Assembly (NCBI RefSeq): GCF_000518705.1
Contig: NZ_JAEC01000007.1
Coordinates: 62,001 to 126,000, forward strand
Reading direction: 5' to 3'
Length of the DNA stretch: 64,000 nucleotides
From: Shewanella colwelliana ATCC 39565
GTDB lineage: Bacteria > Pseudomonadota > Gammaproteobacteria > Enterobacterales > Shewanellaceae
The stretch's first letter is position 1. Each line of letters begins with the position of its first letter. The position numbers and the translations under genes are program-made. A model generated the notes under the pieces. The model made no database searches. It was given only the letters and a program-made list of their open reading frames with translations, and was not told where the DNA came from. Shown here in pieces: positions 9,259 through 19,385 of this stretch.

Positions 9259-9290
9259 ATAAAAAAACCGGCTTAAGCCGGTTTTTTTAT
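9259..9290 (-). terminator. Terminator after rpsT
   Basis: A perfect palindrome whose core ACCGGCTTAAGCCGGT is flanked by A7 and T7 stretches lies just beyond the rpsT stop codon. Confidence 0.85.
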
Positions 9291-9303
9291 GTCGCTAACA
9301 GAA

Positions 9304-9570
9304 TTAAGCAGCTAGTGCTTTGATTCTGGTGTTCAAGCGAGACTTTTGACGAGCAGCTTTATTCTTGTGAATAAGGCCTTTAGTCGCCATGCGGTCAACG
9401 ATTGGTTGTGCAACATTAAATGCTTCAGTCGCCGCTTTGTGATCGCCAGCATGGATAGCAGCGATTACTTTTTTAACGTATGAACGTAACATTGAACGAC
9501 GGCTAGCGTTATGCTGACGACGTTTTTCAGATTGAAGCGCGCGCTTCTTTGCAGACTTGCTATTAGCCAA
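9304..9570 (-). CDS. rpsT: 30S ribosomal protein S20
   Basis: Primary 16S rRNA-binding protein of the small subunit, 88 residues, rich in Lys, Arg and Ala. It reads (M)[18 protein letters not shown] at the N-terminus and ends [11 protein letters not shown]. The start is a TTG at 9568-9570, with GGAG 7 bases upstream. E. coli rpsT also uses UUG, which is part of its translational autocontrol. The frame is open to an ATG at 9633, but those extra 21 residues are not part of S20. It is divergent from murJ. Confidence 0.97.
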   Translation of the reverse strand: MANSKSAKKRALQSEKRRQHNASRRSMLRSYVKKVIAAIHAGDHKAATEAFNVAQPIVDRMATKGLIHKNKAARQKSRLNTRIKALAA

Positions 9571-9817
9571 GGTGCAACTCCTAAAAGGGTTAGATATTTT
9601 TAAAGGTCGAGGAATATGCCTTTTTTCTGTCACTTTGTCAATGACAATGATCAGATCTTTATCTTAAAGATAAATTAATCGGAGCAGTCTTGGCGTTCTT
9701 CAACCTAACTCGTGTAATATGGGCGCAATTCTAGCAGTAAATGCTGCCAGGTGACAGGGGGTAGATCGACTTTTCGGTTGATTTTGTCGCTAGTTCTCGC
9801 TCGCTTCAGGGGGTCTT

Positions 9818-11377
9818 TTGAGCAGGAAACTATTTAAGTCAGGTATGATTGTCAGTGCTATGACGTTGATTTCTCGTGTTTTAGGTTTAGTTCGTGATGT
9901 GGTTATTGCCAATTTAATGGGGGCAGGTAGTAGCGCAGACGTTTTCTTTTTTGCTAACAAAATCCCTAATTTTTTACGCAGATTATTTGCCGAAGGGGCT
10001 TTTGCTCAAGCGTTCGTCCCGGTTTTGACTGAATATCAGGAGAAACAGAGTGATGAAGAGGTGCGAGTTCTGTTGGCTAAAGTCGCCGGTACACTTGGTT
10101 TAATTGTTACCCTAGTTACGCTAGTGGGGGTGATTGCATCGCCCGTGCTCACCGCACTTTTTGGTGGAGGGTGGTTTTTAGCTTGGGTCAATGATGAGCC
10201 GAATGGAGAGAAGTTTGAACTGGCTTCCTTGATGCTTAAAATAACGTTTCCCTATTTATGGTTTATTACCTTTACGGCATTAGCAGGCTCTATTCTGAAT
10301 ACGCGTGGTCGTTTCGCGGTATCAGCCTTTACCCCTGTTTTCCTTAATATTGCTATTATTGCAGCGGCTATCTATTTAGCCCCCAATCTAGAGAAACCTG
10401 AAATCGGCCTTGCGTGGGGCGTTTTTGCTGGTGGACTGATTCAGTTTTTATTCCAAATCCCTTTTCTAATGCGTGAAAAGGCCTTAGTCAAACCCGCTTG
10501 GGGCTGGCAGCATCCTGGGGTGGTAAAAATTAGAACTCTGATGATTCCTGCATTGTTTGGGGTGTCGGTGTCTCAGATTAATCTGCTGCTGGATACCTTT
10601 ATAGCCAGTTTTCTGGTTACGGGGTCTATTAGTTGGCTTTACTATTCTGATCGTCTGCTGGAATTTCCTCTGGGGTTATTTGGGATTGCAATTGCTACGG
10701 TGATTTTACCTGCCTTGTCAAAGAAGCATGTCAATGATGAAGGTAAGGGCTTCAAACAGACGATGGATTGGGGCGTTAAAGCCATTTTGTTAATGGGATT
10801 ACCTGCCATGTGCGGCCTTATCGTACTTGCAAAACCTATGCTGATGGTACTGTTTATGCGGGGAGCGTTTACCATCGATGATGTCAATATGGCGTCCATG
10901 AGTCTGATGGCCTATGGCAGTGGTTTACTCAGCTTTATGATGATCAAGGTTTTAGCTCCTGGCTATTACTCTCGTCAAGACACTAAAACACCCGTTCGCT
11001 ATGGCATCATCGCGATGGTGAGTAACATGGTGTTTAATTTAATCTTGGTATTTCCTTTTGGTTATGTCGGCTTAGCAATTGCTACGTCTATGTCTGCACT
11101 ATTAAATGCTAGTTTGTTATATCGAGGGCTACACATTGCTGGTGTTTATAAAGTTGGCCGTCAAACACTACTGTTTTTTGGCAAAGCACTTTGTGCATCA
11201 GTAGTTATGATTTTCGTACTATTCCAATTGCTTCCAGACTTAAATGCTTGGCTCAATTTTAGTTTTATTGATCGCGCAACTTACTTATTTGGCTTAATCG
11301 CGGCGGGTGCTGTGGCGTATCTATTGTGTATGTTATTGTTGGGAATTCGTCCTTGGAGGATTAAAGCTGGCTTTTGA
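9818..11377 (+). CDS. murJ: Lipid II flippase MurJ
   Basis: Inner membrane protein of the MOP superfamily, 519 residues with about 14 membrane segments. It moves the peptidoglycan precursor lipid II to the periplasmic side. It begins SRKLFKSGMIVSAMTLISRVLG and has the conserved ADVFFFANKIPNFLRRLFAEG stretch and the YYSRQDTKTPVRYG loop. The start is a TTG at 9818 with CAGGGGG 5 bases upstream; no ATG gives a full-length protein. It heads the run murJ-ribF-ileS-lspA-fkpB-ispH. Confidence 0.95.
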   Translation: MSRKLFKSGMIVSAMTLISRVLGLVRDVVIANLMGAGSSADVFFFANKIPNFLRRLFAEGAFAQAFVPVLTEYQEKQSDEEVRVLLAKVAGTLGLIVTLVTLVGVIASPVLTALFGGGWFLAWVNDEPNGEKFELASLMLKITFPYLWFITFTALAGSILNTRGRFAVSAFTPVFLNIAIIAAAIYLAPNLEKPEIGLAWGVFAGGLIQFLFQIPFLMREKALVKPAWGWQHPGVVKIRTLMIPALFGVSVSQINLLLDTFIASFLVTGSISWLYYSDRLLEFPLGLFGIAIATVILPALSKKHVNDEGKGFKQTMDWGVKAILLMGLPAMCGLIVLAKPMLMVLFMRGAFTIDDVNMASMSLMAYGSGLLSFMMIKVLAPGYYSRQDTKTPVRYGIIAMVSNMVFNLILVFPFGYVGLAIATSMSALLNASLLYRGLHIAGVYKVGRQTLLFFGKALCASVVMIFVLFQLLPDLNAWLNFSFIDRATYLFGLIAAGAVAYLLCMLLLGIRPWRIKAGF

Positions 11378-11441
11378 GGCTGATTATCGTGCTTAGCTGG
11401 TATATAATCCGCGAACTTATGCTTGCTAGTTATTGAATGTA

Positions 11442-12377
11442 ATGGAACTGATCCGCGGTATACACAATATTTTACCCAAACATCTTGGCTGTGTGCTGAC
11501 TATCGGAAATTTCGATGGCGTTCACCGGGGTCATGCTGAAGTGATCAGCGCTTTGGTGAAAAAAGCCCGCCTACACGGTGTTCCGGCAACGTTAATGACC
11601 TTTGAACCGCAGCCTCAAGAGTTGTTTCGGGGAGAAAATGCCCCCGCGAGATTGAGTCTGCTGCGTGATAAAATAGTACTGCTAGAAGAGTTAGGCATAG
11701 ATAGATTGCTGTGTGTGAACTTTAACCAGAAGTTTGCGTCTATGCCGCCTGAATATTTTATTGAGCAATTATTGGTCAAACAGTTGGGTGTTCGATATTT
11801 AGTGGTGGGTGATGACTTCTGCTTTGGTAAACAGCGAGCGGGCGACTTTAATATGCTTAAGGCTGCTGGTGAGCAATATGGGTTTGCCGTGGTCAGTACA
11901 CAAAGTTTTACCCTTGCAGACAAGCGCGTAAGTTCTACCGAGATTCGGGCGCAGTTAGCCAAAGGTAATTTGGAACAAGCAAGGCGTTTGCTCGGGCATC
12001 CTTTTACTTTATGCGGCAGAGTTGCACACGGTGAGAAGATAGGGCGAACAATTGGTTTCCCTACCGCAAATATTGCTTTGAAGCGCAAAGTATCACCTGT
12101 CCGAGGTGTGTTTGCGGTCAAACTTTATTGGGAAGGTAGCGACATCTATGAAGGTGTTGCGAATGTTGGATTTAGGCCAACCGTTAATGGTCAAAACTGT
12201 CAATTAGAAGTCCATTTATTTGACTTTGAAGGTGATCTATATGGGAAGACCGTTGAAGTTGAATTGGTGGCAAAAATTAGAGATGAACAGCCATTTAGAT
12301 CGTTAGATGCGCTGAAAGATCAAATTAAAAATGATGCTGATAGAGCGAGAGCTTTACTTGGCAGCGATGCAAGCTAA
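11442..12377 (+). CDS. ribF: Bifunctional riboflavin kinase / FAD synthetase
   Basis: Makes FMN and then FAD from riboflavin and ATP in the cytoplasm; 311 residues. The N-terminal nucleotidyltransferase domain has GCVLTIGNFDGVHRGH (the HIGH-like site), VVGDDFCFGKQRAG and SSTEIRAQL. The C-terminal kinase domain has GRTIGFPTANIAL (the PTAN motif) and GVANVGFRPTV. I chose the ATG at 11442 (MELIRGIHNI), which matches E. coli MKLIRGIHNL; an in-frame TTG 9 bases earlier has no better ribosome site. It lies between murJ and ileS, the usual order in gammaproteobacteria. Confidence 0.96.
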   Translation: MELIRGIHNILPKHLGCVLTIGNFDGVHRGHAEVISALVKKARLHGVPATLMTFEPQPQELFRGENAPARLSLLRDKIVLLEELGIDRLLCVNFNQKFASMPPEYFIEQLLVKQLGVRYLVVGDDFCFGKQRAGDFNMLKAAGEQYGFAVVSTQSFTLADKRVSSTEIRAQLAKGNLEQARRLLGHPFTLCGRVAHGEKIGRTIGFPTANIALKRKVSPVRGVFAVKLYWEGSDIYEGVANVGFRPTVNGQNCQLEVHLFDFEGDLYGKTVEVELVAKIRDEQPFRSLDALKDQIKNDADRARALLGSDAS

Positions 12378-12407
12378 TTGTTTAGCTAACAAAATGGTAT
12401 AGGATCA

Positions 12408-15230
12408 ATGAGCGACTATAAATCTACTTTGAATTTGCCGGAAACAGCGTTTCCGATGCGTGGTAACTTGGCTAATCGTGAGCCAGAGATGTTGAAATCT
12501 TGGACCAAAAATGGTCTGTACCAGAAGATTCGTGAAAGTCGCAGCGGTGCCAAACCTTTTATTTTGCACGACGGCCCTCCTTATGCGAATGGTGATATTC
12601 ATATTGGGCATTCAGTCAACAAAATCCTTAAAGATATTATCGTTAAGTCTAAGACAATGTCGGGCTTTGATGCGCCATATATCCCTGGTTGGGATTGCCA
12701 TGGTCTGCCAATCGAATTGAAAGTTGAGCAGAAAGTCGGCAAGCCTGGTCACAAAGTCACTGCAGCTGAGTTCCGCCAAAAATGTCGTGAGTATGCCGCT
12801 AAGCAAGTTGATGGCCAGCGTGACGACTTTATCCGTTTAGGTGTGTTGGGTGATTGGCAAAACCCATATTTAACAATGGACTTCAGTACTGAAGCGAATA
12901 TTGTTCGCTCATTATCAAAAGTTATCGACAGTGGTCACTTGCATAAAGGTGTTAAGCCTGTGCATTGGTGTACCGATTGTGGTTCGGCGTTGGCTGAAGC
13001 TGAAGTTGAGTATGAAGACAAGATGTCTCCTGCAATCGATGTCGCATTCTCTGCGGTTGATAAGCCAGCCTTACTCGCTAAGTTTGGTCTGAATGAGTAT
13101 GCATATACTGTTTCAATGGTTATTTGGACAACTACGCCATGGACGTTGCCTGCTAACCGAGCATTAGCCGTCGCGGGTAATATCGAGTATACCTTGGTTG
13201 AGATGGTTAAAGATGGCGAAACTCAAGCATTGGTTTTAGCAACCGATCTTTACGAGTCATGTATCGAGCGATTCGGTGCTGAGTCGCATACTGTTCTAGG
13301 CACTGTGTTAGGCAGTGAGCTTGAGTTATTGCGCTTTAGTCATCCGTTTTACGACTTTGACGTGCCAGTTATTTTGGGTGAGCACGTCACTGTTGATTCT
13401 GGTACTGGTGTGGTGCATACCGCTCCGGGTCATGGTCAAGATGATTTCGTGGTTGGACAAAAGTATGGTCTAGAAGTCGCTAACCCAGTTGGTGATAACG
13501 GTGTTTATAAAGCCGATACCGAAATCTTTGCCGGTTTACACGTATTCAAAGCAAATAAAAACGTTGTTGAGCTGCTAGGTGAAAAGGGCGCGCTACTTAA
13601 TCACGTGCAGATTAAGCACAGTTACCCGCATTGCTGGCGCCATAAAACGCCAATTATCTTCCGTGCTACGCCGCAGTGGTTTATTTCGATGGACCAAAAA
13701 GGTCTAAGAAATCAAGCGCTAGGCGAGATTGAAAAGACGCAGTGGATCCCTGATTGGGGGCAAAGCCGCATCGAGAAGATGGTTGAGAACCGCCCAGATT
13801 GGTGTATTTCTCGTCAACGTACTTGGGGTGTTCCAATTACCTTATTTGTACATCGTGAAACTGAAGAGCTTCACCCAGATAGTGTGTCATTAATGGAACG
13901 TGTCGCTAACCGCATTGAGCAAGAAGGTATTCAAGCTTGGTGGGATCTCGATGCATCAGAACTGCTTGGCGATGAAGCTGAGCAATACCGTAAAGTCACC
14001 GACACATTAGATGTTTGGTACGATTCAGGTTCAACTTTCTCATCTGTTGTTGCGTCACGCCCTGAGTTTAATGGTCATCCTATTGACCTATACCTAGAAG
14101 GTAGCGATCAGCATCGTGGTTGGTTTATGTCATCCTTGATGATTTCCACTGCGATGAATGGCAAAGCACCTTACAAACAAGTATTGACCCATGGTTTTAC
14201 CGTTGATGGTCAAGGCCGTAAGATGTCTAAGTCTGTCGGTAATGTGATTGCACCACAGCATGTGACCAATAAATTAGGTGCTGATATCCTTCGCTTATGG
14301 GTTGCTGCCACCGATTATAGCGGTGAAATGACAGTTTCAGACGAAATCCTTAACCGTAGTGCTGATGCTTATCGTCGTATTCGTAACACTGCGCGCTTTC
14401 TGTTAGCCAATATCAATGGGTTTGATCCAGTGAAAGATATGGTTGCCATCGATGATATGGTTGCGCTAGACCGTTGGGTTGTTCGCCGTGCTGCTGCATT
14501 GCAACAAGAGCTACTCGAAGCCTATGAGCAATATAACTTCCATTTGGTGACACAAAAACTGATGCAGTTCTGTTCAGTTGAACTAGGTAGTTTCTACTTA
14601 GATATCATTAAAGACAGACAATACACAGCTAAAGGCGATAGCAATGCGCGTCGTAGTTGTCAGTCAGCCTTATATTTGATCTCTGAAGCTATGGTGCGTT
14701 GGATAGCACCAATCCTAAGCTTTACTGCCGATGAAATTTGGAAGCTGCTTCCAGGTGAACGAGCTGAGTATGTATTTACCGAGACTTGGTATGAAGGCCT
14801 TAAATCAGTGACACTTGAGTCTGATTTGAGCGACACCTATTGGGAACAATTACTCAGTGTGCGCGCTGAAGTTAATAAAGTGATCGAAAATGCCCGCCGT
14901 GAAAAGACCGTAGGCGGATCATTAGAAGTTGAGATCACTTTGTATGCAGATGAAGCGCTTTCATCTGCATTAGCTATTCTGGGCGACGAACTGCGTTTTG
15001 TACTATTAACCTCTAAAACGACACTGGTGGATCTAGCCCAAGCACCTGCGGATGCTATTGATACTGAGTTGTCATCGCTCAAACTTGGTCTTAACAAATC
15101 GGCGGCAGAAAAGTGTGAACGGTGTTGGCATCATAGAGAAGATGTTGGTCAAGTCGTTGAACACCCAACTCTTTGTACTCGCTGTGTGACTAACATCGAA
15201 GGTGACGGCGAAGCTCGTCAGTTTGCTTAA
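12408..15230 (+). CDS. ileS: Isoleucyl-tRNA synthetase
   Basis: Class I synthetase of 940 residues that charges tRNA-Ile and edits valine. The HIGH motif is HIGH at residues 65-68 and KMSKS is at 605-609. The editing domain contains [14 protein letters not shown] and [18 protein letters not shown]-terminal zinc finger is formed by Cys903, Cys906, Cys923 and Cys926, as in the E. coli type that makes no mupirocin-resistant signature. The ATG follows AGGATCA. It starts 31 bases after ribF and is followed 11 bases later by lspA. Confidence 0.98.
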   Translation: MSDYKSTLNLPETAFPMRGNLANREPEMLKSWTKNGLYQKIRESRSGAKPFILHDGPPYANGDIHIGHSVNKILKDIIVKSKTMSGFDAPYIPGWDCHGLPIELKVEQKVGKPGHKVTAAEFRQKCREYAAKQVDGQRDDFIRLGVLGDWQNPYLTMDFSTEANIVRSLSKVIDSGHLHKGVKPVHWCTDCGSALAEAEVEYEDKMSPAIDVAFSAVDKPALLAKFGLNEYAYTVSMVIWTTTPWTLPANRALAVAGNIEYTLVEMVKDGETQALVLATDLYESCIERFGAESHTVLGTVLGSELELLRFSHPFYDFDVPVILGEHVTVDSGTGVVHTAPGHGQDDFVVGQKYGLEVANPVGDNGVYKADTEIFAGLHVFKANKNVVELLGEKGALLNHVQIKHSYPHCWRHKTPIIFRATPQWFISMDQKGLRNQALGEIEKTQWIPDWGQSRIEKMVENRPDWCISRQRTWGVPITLFVHRETEELHPDSVSLMERVANRIEQEGIQAWWDLDASELLGDEAEQYRKVTDTLDVWYDSGSTFSSVVASRPEFNGHPIDLYLEGSDQHRGWFMSSLMISTAMNGKAPYKQVLTHGFTVDGQGRKMSKSVGNVIAPQHVTNKLGADILRLWVAATDYSGEMTVSDEILNRSADAYRRIRNTARFLLANINGFDPVKDMVAIDDMVALDRWVVRRAAALQQELLEAYEQYNFHLVTQKLMQFCSVELGSFYLDIIKDRQYTAKGDSNARRSCQSALYLISEAMVRWIAPILSFTADEIWKLLPGERAEYVFTETWYEGLKSVTLESDLSDTYWEQLLSVRAEVNKVIENARREKTVGGSLEVEITLYADEALSSALAILGDELRFVLLTSKTTLVDLAQAPADAIDTELSSLKLGLNKSAAEKCERCWHHREDVGQVVEHPTLCTRCVTNIEGDGEARQFA

Positions 15231-15241
15231 GGGATATATTG

Positions 15242-15754
15242 ATGCCATCTAGCTGGAAAGAGAGTGGCTTACGTTGGTATTGGATAGTTGTGTTGGTGTT
15301 TATCGCCGACCAACTGTCTAAACAATGGGTACTAGCCAGTTTTGACCTTTATGAGTCAATTAAATTGTTGCCGTTTTTTAATTTTACGTACGTACGTAAT
15401 TACGGGGCGGCATTTAGCTTTTTAAGTGATGCAGGCGGTTGGCAACGTTGGCTATTTACAGTCGTTGCCGTTGGTTTTAGTACGCTATTAACGGTTTGGC
15501 TGCGTAAACAGCCTAGTGGAATGTGGCGTTTAAACCTAGCTTATACGCTTGTTATCGGTGGTGCCCTTGGGAACTTAATAGATAGATTACAACATGGTTT
15601 TGTGGTCGACTTTCTTGATTTCTATTGGAACACCAGTCATTTCCCAGCCTTTAATATTGCCGACTCCGCAATTTGCATAGGTGCCGGTTTGATTATCATT
15701 GATTCGTTTATCACCGAACGCAAAGCGGATGGCGAAAATGCCGCCAAGGGGTAG
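15242..15754 (+). CDS. lspA: Lipoprotein signal peptidase (signal peptidase II)
   Basis: Inner membrane aspartyl protease that cuts the signal peptide from prolipoproteins; 170 residues with four membrane helices. The two catalytic aspartates lie in GALGNLIDRL and FNIADSAICIG, and the N-terminal motif IADQLSKQW and NYGAAFSFL are conserved. The start is the ATG at 15242 with AAGGGA upstream; a TTG directly before it is the alternative. Its products in this window would include the M28 peptidase and the GH20 hexosaminidase lipoproteins. Confidence 0.96.
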   Translation: MPSSWKESGLRWYWIVVLVFIADQLSKQWVLASFDLYESIKLLPFFNFTYVRNYGAAFSFLSDAGGWQRWLFTVVAVGFSTLLTVWLRKQPSGMWRLNLAYTLVIGGALGNLIDRLQHGFVVDFLDFYWNTSHFPAFNIADSAICIGAGLIIIDSFITERKADGENAAKG

Positions 15755-15758
15755 TTAA

Positions 15759-16181
15759 GTGTCAGTATCTCGTTCATTGTTATGCCACATGAATATTTTA
15801 TTGGAAGATGGGTCAACTGCTGATAGCACGAAAGCATCAGGTAAGCCAGCTAAGCTAAATATAGGCGATGAAACCTTAAGCCCAGCTTTTGAAGCTCAAC
15901 TTGTAAACCTCAAAGAGGGTGATAAGCATAGCTTTACTCTACAAGCCGTTGATGCTTTTGGTGAGTCAAGCCCTGATGCAATTCATCATATGGACAGGAG
16001 CAAGTTTCCTGCCGATATGAGCTTAGAGGCTGGTGTTATAGTCAGTTTTGCCGGGCCTGGTGGTAGCGAAATTCCCGGTATCGTCCGTGAGGTTGCAGGT
16101 GATTCTGTAACGGTTGATCTTAATCATCCGCTTGCAGGGCGAACCGTTACTTTTGAACTAGAAGTCGTTGAGGTGCACTAA
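15759..16181 (+). CDS. fkpB: FKBP-type peptidyl-prolyl isomerase, SlpA type
   Basis: Cytoplasmic prolyl isomerase and chaperone of 140 residues. It has the SlyD-like split FKBP fold: [26 protein letters not shown] in the first part, an inserted flap (about residues 70-110), and [20 protein letters not shown] at the end. The start is a GTG at 15759, 7 bases after AAGGGG. It sits 4 bases after lspA and 2 bases before ispH, so the three are almost certainly co-transcribed, as in E. coli. Confidence 0.93.
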   Translation: MSVSRSLLCHMNILLEDGSTADSTKASGKPAKLNIGDETLSPAFEAQLVNLKEGDKHSFTLQAVDAFGESSPDAIHHMDRSKFPADMSLEAGVIVSFAGPGGSEIPGIVREVAGDSVTVDLNHPLAGRTVTFELEVVEVH

Positions 16182-16183
16182 CT

Positions 16184-17140
16184 ATGTCAATGGTCAATCC
16201 GCCACAAAACTTGCAGATTAAGCTGGCTAACCCCCGTGGTTTTTGTGCGGGTGTCGACCGTGCAATCAGTATTGTAGAGCGTGCGTTAGAACTGTTTTCT
16301 CCACCTATCTATGTGCGTCACGAGGTGGTTCATAACCGCTACGTAGTACAAAATTTAAAAGATAGAGGTGCGGTCTTTGTCGATGAGCTTGACCAAGTTC
16401 CTGATGACAGTATTGTGATCTTTAGTGCCCATGGTGTCTCACAAGCTGTGAGAACCGAAGCTAAAATGCGCGGATTACGAGTGTTTGATGCGACTTGCCC
16501 GCTGGTGACTAAAGTGCACCTGCAGGTTACTCGAGCGAGCCGAAAGGGTATTGAGTGTATCCTTATCGGTCATGCTGGGCATCCTGAGGTTGAGGGGACT
16601 ATGGGGCAGTATGATAACCCCGAAGGTGGGGTTTTATTAGTTGAGTCTCCCGCTGATGTCGAAGCTCTTGTCGTTAAAGATCCTGAAAACTTATGTTTTG
16701 TTACCCAAACAACGTTGTCTATGGATGACACAGCAGATGTCATCGCCGCCTTGCAAACACGTTTTCCGTCGATTCAAGGGCCACGTAAAGATGATATTTG
16801 CTATGCAACGCAGAATCGTCAAGATGCTGTGCGCAATGTTGCTGATGATGTGGATCTGTTCATTGTCGTGGGTTCAAAAAATAGCTCTAACTCTAACCGC
16901 CTCAAAGAGCTGGCGATTAAAAAAGGCACGCAGTCTTACTTAGTCGATAATGCAGACGATATCGTTCCTGCTTGGTTTGATGGGGTTGCGAAAGTTGCCG
17001 TTACAGCGGGGGCGTCAGCACCTGAGGTCTTGGTAAAACAAGTTATCGATGCCATTGCTACCTTAGCCCCGAGTATTATCACTGAAGTTGAAGGGCGCAA
17101 AGAAGATACTGTTTTTGCTGTCCCTGCAGAACTCAGGTAA
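16184..17140 (+). CDS. ispH: 4-hydroxy-3-methylbut-2-enyl diphosphate reductase
   Basis: Iron-sulfur enzyme for the last step of the MEP isoprenoid pathway, giving IPP and DMAPP; 318 residues. The three cluster cysteines lie in [23 protein letters not shown] and [11 protein letters not shown]. The substrate-site TQTTLS and [11 protein letters not shown] motifs are present. The ATG at 16184 opens the frame; a second in-frame ATG lies two codons on. It ends the housekeeping operon and is followed by a terminator. Confidence 0.97.
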   Translation: MSMVNPPQNLQIKLANPRGFCAGVDRAISIVERALELFSPPIYVRHEVVHNRYVVQNLKDRGAVFVDELDQVPDDSIVIFSAHGVSQAVRTEAKMRGLRVFDATCPLVTKVHLQVTRASRKGIECILIGHAGHPEVEGTMGQYDNPEGGVLLVESPADVEALVVKDPENLCFVTQTTLSMDDTADVIAALQTRFPSIQGPRKDDICYATQNRQDAVRNVADDVDLFIVVGSKNSSNSNRLKELAIKKGTQSYLVDNADDIVPAWFDGVAKVAVTAGASAPEVLVKQVIDAIATLAPSIITEVEGRKEDTVFAVPAELR

Positions 17141-17162
17141 ACAAGACATTGTTTATATTAAT

Positions 17163-17189
17163 AAAGGAGGCTTATGCCTCCTTTATTTT
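17163..17189 (+). terminator. Rho-independent terminator after ispH
   Basis: The stem AAAGGAGGC / GCCTCCTTT has loop TTAT and is followed by ATTTTT. Confidence 0.85.
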
Positions 17190-17372
17190 TGCCTAAAAAT
17201 TATACATGATATATGGAATTACATTTTTAGACGCTAATATTACTAGCGAGTAACATTCGACTAATCTATGATTAACTAGTATAGTTTGAAGTTGCGCTAA
17301 CTTTCAGATTTTTAAAGAGTAAATGACTGATATAACTGTCAAAAGTATGGCGAATAGCGGAGATTTGACACC

Positions 17373-17924
17373 ATGAAAAATAGTGGGAAAGGGTTTTCCC
17401 TCATCGAAGTGATGGTATCACTGGTAATAATGGTTATCGGCTTAATAGGGATTTTTAACCTTCATATAGTCGCGAAACGCGGTAGCTTTGAATCATTCCA
17501 GCAGACCCAAGCCTCATATTATGCCAATGATATCATCAACAGGATGAAGCTGAATTCAACTCAACTAGCAAGCTACGCAGGCACTTACAGTGGAATACCT
17601 TCCTCTGCAACGGCTTGTAATGCTGCGGCTTGTACACCATCTCAGATGCAATTGAGGGACATTTATGAGTGGCAATCGTCATTCACTGGAGCTGACGAGA
17701 CTGTAGGCAGCCAAAATGTTGGTGGGTTAGATACGCCTACAGCTTGTATAGAGGTTAATACCGATACTGTGACCAATACCAATACTGTGACCGTTGTACT
17801 TGCATGGCGAGGAATTCGAAAGACGACAATTGATACAGGTTCTCCCATCGTTGATACCTCGACATCTTGCGCTGCGAGTAAAGAAAATCGCCGCATATTT
17901 TCAATTCGAACAGTGATCATTTAG
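17373..17924 (+). CDS. pilV: Type IV pilus minor pilin PilV
   Basis: Minor pilin of 183 residues that primes type IV pilus assembly in the inner membrane. The class III leader is short (MKNSGKG), and prepilin peptidase should cut before FSLIEVMVSLVIMVIGLIG, with Glu at +5. The globular part has paired cysteines (TACNAAACTP, TACIEVN, TSCAAS). It is the first gene of pilV-pilW-pilX-pilY1-pilE and begins 232 bases after ispH, so a promoter probably lies in that gap. The base composition is more AT-rich than the housekeeping genes upstream. Confidence 0.9.
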   Translation: MKNSGKGFSLIEVMVSLVIMVIGLIGIFNLHIVAKRGSFESFQQTQASYYANDIINRMKLNSTQLASYAGTYSGIPSSATACNAAACTPSQMQLRDIYEWQSSFTGADETVGSQNVGGLDTPTACIEVNTDTVTNTNTVTVVLAWRGIRKTTIDTGSPIVDTSTSCAASKENRRIFSIRTVII

Positions 17925-18908
17925 ATGAAATATATGGCTAAAAATTTGAAAACATTTCAATCAGGTATGTCGCTGGTTGAGTTAATGGTCGCTATGGTCA
18001 TCGGCCTGTTTTTAACTGCTGGCGTGTTTACTATGTTTAGTATGTCGTCATCTAATGTGACGACAACCAGTCAGTTTAATCAATTACAAGAAAACGGCCG
18101 GATCGCATTGGCTATTATGGAGCGTGATATAAGCCAACTAGCGTTCATGGGGGACATGACGGGAACCGATTTTGTCGTTGGTAGCAACACTACGATTAAT
18201 TCTGCTGCGGTGCCAAATGACTGTGTGGGTGGAGGTGTTAATAATGCGACATTACCAAATGCGACAGCATCTCATTTTCGTCGGATATGGGGCTATGAAG
18301 CTGGTGTCAGTGGGGGCAGCTTTAATTGTCTAAGTGGTGTTAAGATAAATACGGATGTACTACAAATTAAGCGATTTATTGGGCCAAATACTTTATCACC
18401 AACTACCGCTTCTAGACATTATGTTGCGACAACATCGAGCCAGGCAATATTCTTCACTGGAAACCAAGTTACGCCAGTGCTTGCAAGCAGTCGGTATTGG
18501 GAATATCAGCATCACATATACTTTATCAGAGATGATGGTGATATTCCTGTTTTAAGGCGTCGGACACTCACCGTTGCAAATGGGATGAATAATGAAGAGC
18601 AATTGGTTGAGGGAATTGAAAATTTTAGAGTTCTATATGGTATTGATGATGATGGCGATGATATACCAAACCGGTATGTTCCAGTCGCTAGTGTGGACAC
18701 TGTTATGTGGGATAATCAATCATTTCAACGTGTTGTTGCAGTTAAATTATATGTTCTAGTGCGATCGGTAGAGCAAGATCGCACTTATACAAACGAAACC
18801 AAATATTTACTTGGTGATAAGACTATTAATCCGCCACAGGATAATTTCAGGCGAAAAGTGATGTCGACTACTGTCGTTCTTGAGAATCCAGTGTTAATTC
18901 GGAGTTAG
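17925..18908 (+). CDS. pilW: Type IV pilus minor pilin PilW
   Basis: Minor pilin of 327 residues. The prepilin site is QSG before MSLVELMVAMVIGLFLTAG, with Glu at +5 but Met rather than Phe at +1. The large C-terminal domain contains RALMER-like segments (GRIALAIMERDISQLAFMG) and ENFRVLYGIDDDGDDIPNRY, typical of PilW. The start codon directly follows the pilV stop with no spacer, so translation is probably coupled. An ATG three codons further in is also possible. Confidence 0.9.
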   Translation: MKYMAKNLKTFQSGMSLVELMVAMVIGLFLTAGVFTMFSMSSSNVTTTSQFNQLQENGRIALAIMERDISQLAFMGDMTGTDFVVGSNTTINSAAVPNDCVGGGVNNATLPNATASHFRRIWGYEAGVSGGSFNCLSGVKINTDVLQIKRFIGPNTLSPTTASRHYVATTSSQAIFFTGNQVTPVLASSRYWEYQHHIYFIRDDGDIPVLRRRTLTVANGMNNEEQLVEGIENFRVLYGIDDDGDDIPNRYVPVASVDTVMWDNQSFQRVVAVKLYVLVRSVEQDRTYTNETKYLLGDKTINPPQDNFRRKVMSTTVVLENPVLIRS

Positions 18909-18914
18909 ATTAAG

Positions 18915-19385
18915 ATGAGTATGCAAAAGCAGAAAGGGGTTGTGCTATTTTTCTCACTTATTTTGCTTATTATAATGACTGTTATTGGTGTGGCACTTGC
19001 GGTGAATTCAACCCAATCGCTGCGTATGGCTGGTGCTGGAACTGAGCGAATAGAGGCCAAGGCTTTAGCTGATGGCGGTGTGGCTGCCGTATTGTTGAAT
19101 AAGACTCCAGCATTTTTAGCAACCATGTCTGATATCGACAACAGCAATGCTTTATCTGGCGGAACACAGGTATTAGTACCACTTCCTTTAGTCGATGATG
19201 GGGCTGGTGGTCTTAAGGTGGAGCCTAAAAATGTGAGTTGTCAACGTACTAAGTTGATCAGCTCGAATTTGGAATGTCGACGTATTGAGATATCTAGTAC
19301 GGTAAGTTTTGGTCGGGATAATTTAGGTCAACTTACAGTGGTTACAGGTATTGAGCAGGAAGTGCTCAAAAGGGGTGGAATATGA
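18915..19385 (+). CDS. pilX: Type IV pilus assembly protein PilX
   Basis: Minor pilin of 156 residues. After MSMQKQKG comes the hydrophobic helix VVLFFSLILLIIMTVIGVALA. It lacks Glu at +5, as is usual in PilX and the related GspK. The segment NSTQSLRMAGAGTERIEAKALADGGV matches the family. It starts 6 bases after pilW and overlaps pilY1 by 4 bases (ATGA). In the known minor-pilin priming complex, PilX links the other minor pilins to PilY1. Confidence 0.88.
   Translation: MSMQKQKGVVLFFSLILLIIMTVIGVALAVNSTQSLRMAGAGTERIEAKALADGGVAAVLLNKTPAFLATMSDIDNSNALSGGTQVLVPLPLVDDGAGGLKVEPKNVSCQRTKLISSNLECRRIEISSTVSFGRDNLGQLTVVTGIEQEVLKRGGI

Noticed and set aside
11615-12121. A 168-codon frame opposite ribF
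   Set aside because: The encoded sequence is rich in Ser, Pro, Leu and Cys as expected for an antisense shadow, and ribF itself is intact and conserved.
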